A DNA stretch of 64,000 nucleotides from Hirsutella rhossiliensis. Taxonomy: Eukaryota; Ascomycota; Sordariomycetes; Hypocreales; Ophiocordycipitaceae. Where the stretch lies: NCBI RefSeq assembly GCF_020360975.1, contig NW_025408668.1, positions 4,092,001 through 4,156,000 on the forward strand, in the 5' to 3' direction. Made by a program: the position numbers and the translations under genes. Positions 22,277 to 33,106 of the stretch are shown here, piece by piece. How positions within the stretch are numbered: position 1 is the first letter of the stretch; each line of letters opens with the position of its first letter. A model generated the notes under the pieces. The model had not been told where the DNA came from, made no database searches, and saw nothing but the letters and a program-made list of their open reading frames with translations.

Positions 22277-24028
22277 ATGGATCCAGAGTCAGAAACGCCC
22301 CCTTGATCAACGCGTGCGTGGCAGGGCTAACGGCCCCTGAAGAGACGGAACAGTTCCCCTCGACGAGTCCTATGCGGAGACGGTCGATCTCTTGGGCCGA
22401 ACATATCAAAAGTACGCCCTGACAAACGGTACCTACTTTGCACCCATCGACGAGGTAAGCCGCAGCCCATACCCCCGGGTGGAAGCACTGATGGACGCTC
22501 GCTCCTGAGCCCCTAACAAACCAGGGCAGGAGGAGATCTCGCGACTGGAGTTGATGCACTCTGTGCTCTGCAGAGTCTTCGACGACCGACTGATATTCCC
22601 ACCGGTTGGCTCGCCGAGCAGAATACTAGAGTGCGGTTGCGGAGCTGGAGACTGGGCCGTCGACGTCGCGAGACGGTTCCCCGACTGCGAGGTGCGTTTG
22701 GCAATTTCGATTCCGACCGTCTGTGCCGACCACCATGTACAAAATTATACAATCCCCATGGCGACCAGCACTGCCGAGCGGGTTGGAAACCATCGACACG
22801 GGTTTCTGCCGTTTTCGAGTCCCAGAGACGCCAGTGTGAGGCCTCGGGGCCCCCTGGGAGAGGAATTCGCCTCTCTCGCCGCGACTGGGCGGCCAGCAAG
22901 CCCCGGCCCGCGAGGCACCTGTCGACATGGAACACTGGTTCTATACTGGCGGTCCTGGAGCTGACGGTAATGACTAGGTTCTGGGCATCGATCTCAGCCC
23001 ACACATGATCCCAGACGATCTGCCGCCCAACCTCGAAATACAAATCGACGACCTCAATGGACGGTCAGCACTGAGCAGCACCGTCGACGACAGATAGGGA
23101 CGACGTGCTGAGCGTAAAGTCGCAGGTTCACCTTTTCGCCGGACCAATTCGACGTCGTACACAGCCAGATGATGGCGGGTGGGATACACGCGAACCGATG
23201 GAGGAGCTATGTGCAGGACATCTTGCGCGTGCTCCGGCCAGGGGGATGGTGCCAGATGGTTGAGATATACTTCAACGCCCAGTCGGACAACGGAACACTG
23301 GAAAGAGGCGAGCAGTCCACGATGGCGCGACCGAGTGGCGAGGCGGTTGGAAAGGTGCTGACGGGAACGGAGCCTCTAGATCATGGGCTGTCCCGGTGGT
23401 CGAGCCAATATCTCAACACGCTGCACCCACATAAAGACCCCCGAGCGGCTCTGCAGCTTCCTGGCTGGATGAGGAGCGCCGGCTTCACCGAAGTCGAGTC
23501 GAGGCTGTTGACATTGCCCATGTGCGCCTGGCCGAGCGGTACTGTGCCCCCCGAGAGCCAACGGCGAGAGCGAGCCGAGTCTGACCCGAGGGCAAACGCA
23601 GAAACGCGGGAGCGCAATATCGGAGCAGCCAACAGCGAAAACGTGGCTCAACTGCTTCGTTCGCTGGCGCTGTACCCCTTCACCCGGCTGCGAGGGTAAG
23701 ACATGGCGGCCCCAGGATATCGGTGGGCAGGCGGCTAAAGGTGGCACCAGCATGTCGATTGAAGACTTTGACAGTCTTGTTGAGCAGGCAAGGAGAGAAG
23801 CCCGCGATCCTTCGTTCAAGGTGCGAAAAAGCCGTCGTCGTCGTGCTGGGCCGTTGTCCAACAGCCTTTTCGTCCTCGTGACGTGACCACTGTGCTGACG
23901 CTCAGGCCTCTGGCAGGCATATTTTCCTCTGTGAGTAGCGGATCCAGGGATCCAGGAGGACGAGGTTCGGGAACGCTAACGCTGTCGACCAAAGCTACGT
24001 TTGTATCGGCCGCAAGCCTCAGCGATAG
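22277..24028 (+). CDS. LaeA-like SAM-dependent methyltransferase, eight or nine exons (start uncertain)
   Basis: Exons: 22277-22287 (doubtful), 22343-22454, 22530-22691, 22978-23063, 23126-23695, 23751-23820, 23917-23930 (14 nt) and 23995-24028, giving 352 aa. If the segment 23539-23601 is also spliced out, as its signals suggest, the product is 331 aa. The joined protein reads as the fungal Methyltransf_25 family: GRTYQKYALTNGTYFAP, then EEISRLELMH, SAM motif I LECGCGAGDWAVDVA (from about 74), VLGIDLSPHM, FSPDQFDVVHSQMMAGGI, LRPGGWCQMVEIYF, KDPRAALQLPGWMRSAGF and the C-terminal FPLYVCIGRKPQR. Five of the introns are needed to restore these conserved blocks. The first exon rests on a weak GTCAGA donor and could be wrong: an in-frame TGA at 22338 rules out simple extension. 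The role may be in secondary metabolism; the substrate is unknown. Confidence 0.8.
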
Positions 24029-24298
24029 CACGTCCTCGCAGGCCACCCGCAGCGGGGAAAGGAGCCAGGGCGTGCGTTGCAGTTGCCGCTCAGGGCAGAG
24101 GCGCGTCTCGTCCGGCGAGCGACAGGCTGTGGACGTGGCGTCTGTCGTCGAGGCTAGGAGGGAGGGCAGGGGGCATGGCCGGATGACGGGTTCTTTGGTG
24201 GTTTGTTTTGTCGTGAGAAGCGAAGAGAGCGCCAGTTGCAGGATTGGAGAAAGAGGCTGACAGTGATAGATGGAGCGGCAGGAACTGGGTGTGTGGCA

Positions 24299-24329
<31 letters not shown>

Positions 24330-25823
24330 ACGGGGAGTAGTCGTACCTTCCTTCACTTGAACATGGATGCCTTGTCTTGCCCAAGGTGGCTCTATTTTTT
24401 TTAGCTTGACGCCTCCTCATCAACCAACCGACCAAGACTCAGCGCCTCTCCCCTCTTCCTCGCACCATGCGTGCCGATGCAGCAGCCTGCGCAGACAGCA
24501 GCGATGCAGATGTCCGTTGCAAAAGGCCCTCACAGACGCGGAATCCTTGACGAGCGAGGCCACTGATTGGGCGGTTGGGCAGCGAGCGGCCGAGGCAGAC
24601 GACGAGAAAGGCGCCAAAGGGGCCGTTGGCAGCGCAGAAAACAAGTCGCCTTCAGCCGCAGCAAGAAAGGGGCGGCGACGGCTGGGTATAGACAGAGGTG
24701 AGGTGTGCCGACTCGCCATTTCCCTTGTCTTACCTCGGCCACTTTCTTACATAGTCGCCGACTAGGGATCCATTGCTCGCTCGGTTTCCCCCCAGCTACG
24801 GCGACAGCAAGCCAATCTCTGACCCCCATGTCGTTGCAGAGAGAGCGGTCGTGTTGGTGGTAGCTCGACTCGCCAACCCCCGACGGGTCCGGCTCGTCCG
24901 CCACCATGAGTATATACGCACGCTCTTTCTATATGCTACCTAATTACGGAACCAACTAGCGGGGACGCAGCGTGATTACGTTTAGCGCCTGTCGTTACAT
25001 CATGGCGGCAAGAGACGAGCGAGCTTGCCAACATGGACATCCGCAGGCGCGGACAACGGGGACGGGTCAACCCCTGTCGCCGCGCTCGCCGTTTCTGCCG
25101 CCGCTACGATCAGAGGGACTTTGGCCTTGACATGTGGCTCGACCATCAGCTCCGGCTCGCGCCGGGACCATGGCCTTTTGGTTGCCAATGGGTCTGGGCA
25201 GCCGGGTGGGCGGGCGTTGGTCGTTGCAAGCGTCAGATGATGCAACGACGACGGCAATGACAACCAGTGAGAACTGCAAGGGGCTCGGCAATGAATGCTT
25301 GGCAACCTGCAGGCGTACTATTCCTTGGATCAGCCCGAGGCTCAACTCGCCTTGAGCTCTTAAAGTTTGGGTGCTTGTGGGAGAAGAGATTCCCTCACCT
25401 GTTGAACCTGGCAAGCCGGGTTAGTAGACACTATGCTTGACACAAGTGAGAGATGCAAGATATAGTCAATTTGGCTTCGCTGTATGGAGCAACAAGGGCT
25501 GATGCATCGTCGCAGCAAGTTGCGGGCGGGAAGAAGCGATTCGCCGCTGCACGATCCACGGCAAGTAGAGCTTTCCAGGGTCGCACAGCGTTTCTGGGCG
25601 TGTTATTATTATGGAGCGAGTACCGTAGCTCGGATCTTTCCGCACATTGCTCCCCTGACATACCAATGCCCAGCCCGACTCTGGTTGGTCAATGCCGTGA
25701 TCGAAGCCACTTTCTCCGCACTGTGCACGCTTTTGGCCTCACGCTTCCTCTTCTTCACTCGCTTCCGCGTCTCCCTACCACCCTCCTCATCGCCCCTTTG
25801 CGCTGCTGCGCATCGTAAATCGC
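24029..25823. other. Intergenic region
   Basis: About 1.8 kb between the methyltransferase and AIM41. It contains a TGCC tetranucleotide repeat and a T-rich patch at 24395-24405. Short frames are present but none carries a domain. The final 150 bp are pyrimidine-rich, as in other leaders of this window. Confidence 0.5.
24301..24329. repeat. (TGCC)7 microsatellite
   Basis: Seven perfect tandem copies of TGCC are followed by TA. It lies in non-coding sequence 273 bp downstream of the methyltransferase stop codon. Confidence 0.95.
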
Positions 25824-26429
25824 ATGGCGCAACCTCTTCGCGTGGCCCTCCTCGCGGGCCTGCGCTCGCCACAACCAGCCCGTCTCCTCCCGCGAGAAGC
25901 AGCTTGGCGATATGCCCTCGGAGCTCCCAACTTCTACACGACGGCCTCGCAAGACGCGCCTCCACTCCTCGAGAAGCTCAAGGGCGACCTCAAGTCGGCC
26001 ATGCGGGCCAAAGACGCCCCCCGCCTCGCCGTGCTGCGCGCCATCATGTCCGCCAACCTCAACGCCTCCAAGACGGCCACCCCCATCCAGACGGACGTGC
26101 AGCTCGTGGCCCTGATGCGCAAGATCCAGAAAGGCGCCGAGGAAGCGGCCGCCGAGGCAAAGACCGCTGGGAGGGAGGACCTCGTCGACAAGGAGGTCCA
26201 GCAGATCCGCATACTCCAAGACTACCTGGCAAGCAGCGGCGTCGAGTCTCTGGGCGAGACTCAGCTCAAAGCCTTGGTACAGGATGCCGTCGCCGCGTCC
26301 CAGAGCGCTGGAACGGCGGCCAAGGCCCTCGTGGGCGACGTCATGAAACGCCTTTCTGGTGCCCTGGCTGGCAAGGATGTGGATAAGAAGCAGGTCATCG
26401 CGCTGGTGAAGGAGCTGGCCGGCCAGTGA
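25824..26429 (+). CDS. AIM41: AIM41 / YqeY-domain mitochondrial protein
   Basis: A single-exon frame of 201 aa. The first 42 residues are Arg/Leu/Ala-rich without acidic clusters, consistent with a mitochondrial targeting sequence. The YqeY (GatB-tail-like) domain starts around residue 47 with PPLLEKLKGDLKSAMRAKD, followed by RLAVLRAIMSANLNASKT and ending with DVMKRLSGALAGKDVDKKQV. Yeast Aim41 is mitochondrial and its biochemical role is unclear; the domain resembles the tRNA-binding tail of the GatB subunit of amidotransferases. Length and domain order match the fungal family. A 300-aa overlapping + frame (25484-26386) is a shadow of this gene. Confidence 0.93.
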   Translation: MAQPLRVALLAGLRSPQPARLLPREAAWRYALGAPNFYTTASQDAPPLLEKLKGDLKSAMRAKDAPRLAVLRAIMSANLNASKTATPIQTDVQLVALMRKIQKGAEEAAAEAKTAGREDLVDKEVQQIRILQDYLASSGVESLGETQLKALVQDAVAASQSAGTAAKALVGDVMKRLSGALAGKDVDKKQVIALVKELAGQ

Positions 26430-26916
26430 CGAAATGTGCGGCCGACCTGCCCTGTATGATACGTGTACGGGAAAGAAGTTCGTATGAATGCAAGCACCAG
26501 CACCTCTCTTTCTTCTCGTCTCACGGGCCGTCTGAGCGTCGATCTGGGAACCGAACTTCACTTGAGTCACATTGTGCTGCTCCCGACCGTCTCCCAGTCT
26601 TGGGGGCAGCACACATGCCGCGGCATCATTCACTTGCGGCGGTAGATGCGAATCAAAGCTTGCGCATCATCGATTGCCTGCCTGCGACGTTGGAACTGAA
26701 GGATGCCAGCCGGATGCGAAGCCGTAGCTCCCACGTGCTTCAGCCGCAACCCCGCCAAACAGCCATGCGCTCACTGCCGGCATGTGGGCTGCGAGCTCAG
26801 CCGACGGCAGACAAGAGCCCTCCGAAGTGACGGGCCCAATCTGCACAAGCCAAAGACCAACGCCGATTCCCCTTGTCATTCCGTGCAGGGCCTCTCACGG
26901 CGGCAGCTTTGCGGCA
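26430..26916. other. Intergenic spacer between AIM41 and RidA-family gene
   Basis: The 487 bp contain the 3' UTR of AIM41 and the upstream region of the RidA-family gene. The same frame stays open upstream of the RidA ATG as far as 26782, but that extension has no family resemblance. Confidence 0.5.
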
Positions 26917-27358
26917 ATGGCTCGCCGCAACATCAGTTCCGGCTCTGCCTTTGAAGCCGAGATTGGATACTCGCGGGCTGTTGCCGTCGATGGCTGGATC
27001 ATGGTCTCGGGGACCACGGGGTGAGTTCTGACGGCGGCTCCTTTCCAGCCCTCTCGGGTACAGCCTCGCCAACTGGTCCAGATACAACTACCAGACCGGG
27101 GAGATTTCGCCAGACGTAGCCGAGCAAGCGGAGCAGACACTTGCCAACATCGACAAGGCCCTCAAGGAAGCAGGCTCCTGCATGGCCGACGTGGTCCGAG
27201 TGCGGTACATACTGCCCGACCGCACAGAATTTCCCAAGACGTGGCCGGTGCTTAGGAGGTGGTTCGGTGACGTGCAGCCTGCCGCGACAATGGTGCAGTC
27301 GGGATTGATGAAGGAGGAGATGAAGATTGAAATCGAGGTAACGGCCAGGAAACGCTGA
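26917..27358 (+). CDS. RidA/YjgF/YER057c-family protein
   Basis: Two exons, 26917-27020 and 27082-27358, encode 126 aa; the 61-nt intron (GTGAGT...TCCAG) joins VSGTTG to YNYQTGEISPDVAEQ. The protein shows the usual family run: SRAVAVDGWIMVSGTTG, AEQAEQTLANIDKALKEAG, VVRVRYILPD and a C-terminal KIEIEVTARK. Family members form trimers and hydrolyse reactive enamine/imine intermediates such as 2-aminoacrylate. The arginine that binds the substrate carboxylate in active RidA is plausibly the one in VRVRYIL. No targeting sequence is evident, so it is likely cytosolic. Its stop lies 105 bp from that of the convergent sulfur transporter. The ATG at 26917 was chosen because similarity begins there. 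Confidence 0.9.
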
Positions 27359-27463
27359 GAAACAAGCGTTTGCGGGTAAATGGAAAGCTTGTGATGCAAA
27401 AGAATACTGACCGCATGCCGCTGGGATTTCTTGTTTTATTCGTGGCACAGCAGAGGAGATGGT

Positions 27464-28534
27464 CTAATATACAAGGGGTGTCACCATCGCTCCCGCCGCG
27501 AACATACTCACAATGGTGATGAAGCTCGATGTCGAAAGCAACGACATGCCGCTGATGCCGTGTCCGGACGTGCACCCGCCCGCCATGGCTGCCCCAATCG
27601 CCATCAACACGCCCCCTACCGTGGCCAACAACGGCGGCAACTCCAGCATAGGGCCGGCCGCCAGCGCCGGAACCGCCTGCAGGGTCCCCCACGCGCCGGC
27701 CGCGACGCTCGAGGCGAAGACGAGGTCCTGGTACCGGCCGAATTTCGCGTTGAGGTGCGATCCGCCGGCAAGCTCCAGGAATAGGCGGCCGGCCTCTTGA
27801 AAGGCGCCCGAGGCACCGAGCATGGCCCGCCGCGTGACGACGGACACCAGCTGCGCGAACCCAATGAGCAGACCCGCGACGGCGCCGGTGGGCTTCACGT
27901 TTGCGCTGGGCCGGGCGTGGCGGGCTGTGAGGGCCATAACGGCCAGGCAGACTGCCTCGAGGAGGAGCAGTGTTGTGGTTCTCGAGAGACGGAGCTGCTC
28001 GTGCACGGCGCGCGGCTCGGGGCTGACGTTTGCCTCGTGGCGCCAGCGCCGCACGACGCCGCCGAGAATCCCGTTCCAGGCAATGCCGCCCGCCACGGCT
28101 CCGCCGAGGGTGTAGAAGCCCGAGCGGAGGCCGGTCGCGAGCTGAGTGTACAGCGAGCCGGGGCAGGCCCCGGAGAGGGCGACGCCGGCACCGAGCAGCG
28201 CGCCGCCGAGGAAGTTGCCGTCGTAGCGGCCGAAGAGGCCCATGGGAGAGGAGCTCTTGGGCGGGAGCTTGATGTAGCCCAGCTTTTCCGCTATGGCGTA
28301 GATGACACTGCGAGAGTAGATGGCCTTGGTGTAAGTGACGGACCAACCAAGGAGATAGATCTGAGAAGAGTGGAAGGGGGCTCCTTACGCGCTGCTGGCT
28401 GTTGCCGCCATGAAGACCCGGGCCATGTGCCAGTCTTGGAACTTCATCTGGGCCACGACGAGCGAGGGATCGTGGAAGCCGGCCGCCGTCATGGCGGCCC
28501 CGAAAGCGAGGCCCGAGGCGACCGCCGCCGTCAT
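27464..28534 (-). CDS. YeeE/YedE-family (TsuA-like) sulfur-compound transporter
   Basis: Two exons, 28534-28389 and 28307-27464, encode 329 aa; the 81-nt intron (GTAAGG...CGCAG) joins ATASSA to VIYAIAEKLGY. The protein is a multi-pass membrane protein with two YeeE/YedE repeats, each ending in a Gly-rich Cys motif: LSGACPG (C97) and AGGCTSGHG (C294). In the bacterial thiosulfate transporter TsuA cysteines at comparable places pass thiosulfate through the membrane by transient S-S-H contacts; the comparison is from family knowledge, not alignment. Hydrophobic Ala/Gly/Leu helices alternate with short loops; one charged loop (WRHEANVSPEPRAVHEQ) divides the halves. The presence of a spliceosomal intron indicates a resident fungal gene. 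Direction and substrate are inferred. Confidence 0.88.
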
Positions 28535-29729
28535 GGTGTCCTGGCTACCCTATACCGCCGTGTGGTGTTTCTCCCCGAGGATGGACAGTACATGTATGTA
28601 AACACATTCAAAAGCTCTTGGTGGCAGATGGGGGAGACGATGTGAAGATGGCTTTACCGCCGAGAAGAATTACTAGTTATATATCTCCATGCGTGGCCAA
28701 GACGTCGGGCTCTAACCATCCAAGCTTCTCCACCAGATGAACCGGCCTAGTCTTGGGCTTCCGTGGCCGGTTTCGTGGGAAACCAGAAGCGACAAGGAAG
28801 GGAAATGGAAGGGGACGAGGAGCAAACCAGACGCCGACTCGACCCAACGCCGTTGCAGAAGACGAGCCATAGTTCCTGGAGGCCGTCTAGTCGCCGCCCC
28901 CGGGCAAGCGTTCGGCGACCTGGAGGAGGAAGGGGGGGGAGCTAGTTTGCAACGCCATCGTCGGATGCTGCGTGCCCGTGAAACCCTGAATCTGCGCGCG
29001 CGCTCTCTTGCTGGGGTGTGTACGTGTGGGAGGGTGTGTGCTCGGTTCGGCGACCATGGCGGGAGAGCGGGCGGGAGGGCGTTTGAGGCGCGAAGGATCT
29101 CGGGGACGGAAACCTGGTAAGGCTGCTGTCTAGACGGCGATGGAGGAGGGGGGGTGGGTTTGCATTCTTGTTTCTTTGCTTTTCCTTTGCTCTTGAATTG
29201 ATCGAATCGATGGCGGCTGCCCATGTGGCTTACCCGTGCGTTGGCTTCGGCCGCCGTTGCTTACATGGCCATGAAGTGAATCCAGCGAGAACCATGTCTC
29301 GCGCTCTTCGTGCCCGAGTCTAAACAGCCGTTCGGGGACCACTTCGAGCGCCCCAGACGCGCCGTCCTGTCTCGTTTCCCCGGCGCCCTCCGAGGGAATT
29401 CCGTGCAGCCCCTTGGCCGAGCTCCCCGAGAGGCGGGCGCTCGTTGCCCTTTTGCAGCCTGGCCTCTTTTCAGACCCCCGGGCCGGTCCGGGGCCTGAAT
29501 CCCGCAGAGCATCTCTCTCTGTCCTCCAAGGCGAGGTTCCATTCTGGGCATCAGCAGCGGGCGGGGCCGGAGCGCCGCGGCTTTCGGCTTTGCCACGGCG
29601 CCCCCGCACGCGGCGCGGGGAGAGCAGACAGCGAGGGAAACCGGGGCTTGTTGATTTGGTTTACTCCTTGACCAGTATCCGTAGATCTCTGCAACACCCC
29701 AGGCAAAACAACCACCTCCTCCACCCATC
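28535..29729. promoter_or_regulatory. Divergent intergenic region (sulfur transporter / MDR dehydrogenase)
   Basis: About 1.2 kb separates two oppositely transcribed genes and should contain both promoters. An AT-rich patch lies at 28660-28690. The frame of the downstream dehydrogenase stays open upstream to 29413, but that extension lacks family resemblance. No other gene is recognised. Confidence 0.5.
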
Positions 29730-30903
29730 ATGCCGCGAGTCCTCACCCTCAAGAAAGTCGAGGGCACGCCCGGCGACGTCTACTACCCGTGAGCAGCCCC
29801 CAGTCCGCTGCCGTGGAAAAGAGAGCACGTTGACCAAAGACCGGGCCACGGCGTGGGGCCCTACACGCAGGCTCCAGATCAAGCACGTCCCCAAGCCCGA
29901 GCCGGGCCCGCATGAGGTGCTGGTGCGGCTCAAGGCGGCGGCCCTGAACCACCGCGACCTCTTCATCCGCCGCCACCAGTACCCGGCCATCTCCTTTGCC
30001 CACGCGCTGCTGGCCGACGGCTGCGGCGTCGTCGAGCAGGTCGGCGCCGCCTGCACCCGCCGGCGGCTGCTCCACACGCCCGTTGTCCTGACCCCGATGC
30101 GCGGCTGGGCCTCGGACCCGGCCGGCCCGGAGCCCGGCGGCGCCGCCTTCACCGTCACCGGCGCCAGCAAGCTGACCGACGTGGGCACCGCGCAGGACTA
30201 CGTTGCCGTGCACGAGGACGAGGTCGAGCCCGTCCCGCCGCACCTGTCCGCCGTCGAGGCCGCCGCCCTGCCGCTCGTCGGCCTGACCGCCTGGCGCGCC
30301 GTCGTCACCAAAGCCGGCTGCCGCGACGGCGGGCGCAACGTGCTCATCACCGGCATCGGCGGCGGCGTCGCCCTGCAGGCCCTCCAGTTCGCCGTCGCCC
30401 TGGGCTGCCGCGTCTACGTCACCTCGGGCGACGCCGCCAAGCTCGACCGCGCGCGCCAGCTCGGCGCCGTCGCCGGCGTCCTCTACTCCGACGACGCCTG
30501 GGACCGCCGGCTCCGGGCCATGCTGCCCGCCGACCGGCCCTTTCTCGACGCCGTCGTCGACGGGGCCGGCGCCCACGTCGTCGCCAAGTCGGTCAAGCTG
30601 CTGCGGCCCGGCGGCGTCATTGCGCAGTACGGCATGACGGCCGCGCCGCGCATGGACTGGCTCATGCAGGCGGTGCTGGCCAACGTCGAGCTCAAGGGCA
30701 CCACCATGGGCTCCCGCAGCGAGTTTGCCGACATGGTGGCCTTTGTCCGCGACCACAAGCTGAAACCCGTCGTCAGCAGGACAGTCAGGGGGCTCGGCGA
30801 CCTCGACGCCATCGACGGCTTGTTTGCCGACATGGAGACGGGCAGGCAGTTTGGCAAGCTGGTGATTGAGATTGACGACGACGAAGCGTCGTCCAAGCTG
30901 TAA
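29730..30903 (+). CDS. Zinc-independent medium-chain dehydrogenase/reductase (quinone-oxidoreductase-like)
   Basis: Two exons, 29730-29788 and 29871-30903, encode 363 aa; the 82-nt intron (GTGAGC...ACGCAG) joins DVYYP to LQIKHVPKPEPG. The GroES-like N-terminal domain carries PGPHEVLVRLKAAALNHRDL (residues 31-50). The nucleotide-binding Rossmann fold begins at NVLITGIGGGVALQALQFA (177-195), giving a GxGGG glycine motif followed by GCRVYVTSG. The catalytic-zinc GHE motif is replaced by DGCGVVEQVG and no four-Cys structural-zinc loop is seen, so the enzyme is likely a zinc-free NADPH quinone or enone reductase. The upstream ATG in the continuous frame (29413) was not used because the family similarity starts at MPRVLTLKK. 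Substrate unknown; probably cytosolic. Confidence 0.88.
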
Positions 30904-31197
30904 AGGACTGGAGGCTTGGAGAAAGGAAGGGGGTCGACCGGATGAGTCTCACCGAGAGCTCATCAGCAAGGTGCTGGGCATAGCCTTTCAACTTGTATGC
31001 TCTATGCTTCATACTCTCGAAAATGATTCAATGCATTCGAGAAACCGTGTAGATTGAACTTAATTTTCAGGTCAGGAGCAATACCCGGGATATCAAAACG
31101 CCATTCCCCCCAAGTGCCAACCATGCAAGCTCCTGTGTATCGAGCTACCGTCTCGGTGTGCGTAACGGGTCCAAGTCCTCGATAAAACCGAGACCTC

Positions 31198-32565
<1,368 letters not shown>

Positions 32566-33106
32566 ATGTCCAAGGCCAAGGGCGCCGGCACCGCCAACCA
32601 AATCGTCAAGCTCATTGTGGGAGCCGGGCAAGCGAGCCCAAGCCCGCCAGTCGGCCCTGCGCTGGGGAGCAAGGGCGTCAAGTCCATGGACTTTTGCAAG
32701 GCACGACTCCCTGCCAAAGCTTCCTCTCCCGCGGGGCGGCTGACGCTGACGTATTCCCGAAACCGCGCAGGAGTTCAATGCCCGGACCGCGCAGTTCACG
32801 CCGGGGACGCCGATGCCGTGCCGGGTGGTTGTTCGCCCTGACCGGTCGTTCCACTTCGACATCCGGACGCCGCAGACGTCGTGGCTACTGCTCAACGCCG
32901 TCGACGCTCCCATGAGCAAGAAGGGACGCAGAAAAGGGGCGATGAATCCCGGCAAGGAGACGGTCGGCACGCTCAGCCTCAAGCACATCTACGAGATTGC
33001 CAAGATCAAGCATTCGGAGCTGCGGCTCTCGGGCCTGTCCCTCGAGGGCCTCTGCAGGTCCATTATATATCAGTGCAAGTCGATTGGCGTCGACGTTGTT
33101 GCCTGA
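32566..33106 (+). CDS. MRPL19: Mitochondrial large-subunit ribosomal protein uL11m
   Basis: Two exons, 32566-32700 and 32771-33106, encode 156 aa. The conserved L11 text [22 protein letters not shown] and KSMDFCK runs into [19 protein letters not shown] only if 32701-32770 is removed. That 70-nt intron begins GCACGA and ends CGCGCAG, so it is a GC-AG intron; no GT lies near the junction. The C-terminal domain includes [21 protein letters not shown]11 binds the GTPase-associated region of the large rRNA. The yeast name for the mitochondrial protein is MRPL19; symbol assigned on that basis. The mitochondrial rather than cytosolic form is indicated by the bacterial-type PPVGPALG and length. The N-terminus is short with no long presequence. 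Confidence 0.93.

Noticed and set aside
13424..24028. Biosynthetic gene cluster formed by the FAD oxidase and methyltransferase
   Set aside because: No PKS, NRPS, terpene synthase, transporter or pathway regulator is present between them; a PI 4-kinase and a 3.8 kb empty interval intervene.
25484..26386. 300-aa open frame on +
   Set aside because: It overlaps AIM41 in another frame and has Arg/Pro-rich composition without any domain.
27252..28346. 364-aa open frame on -
   Set aside because: It overlaps the sulfur-transporter exons in a different frame and the RidA gene; Arg-rich shadow.
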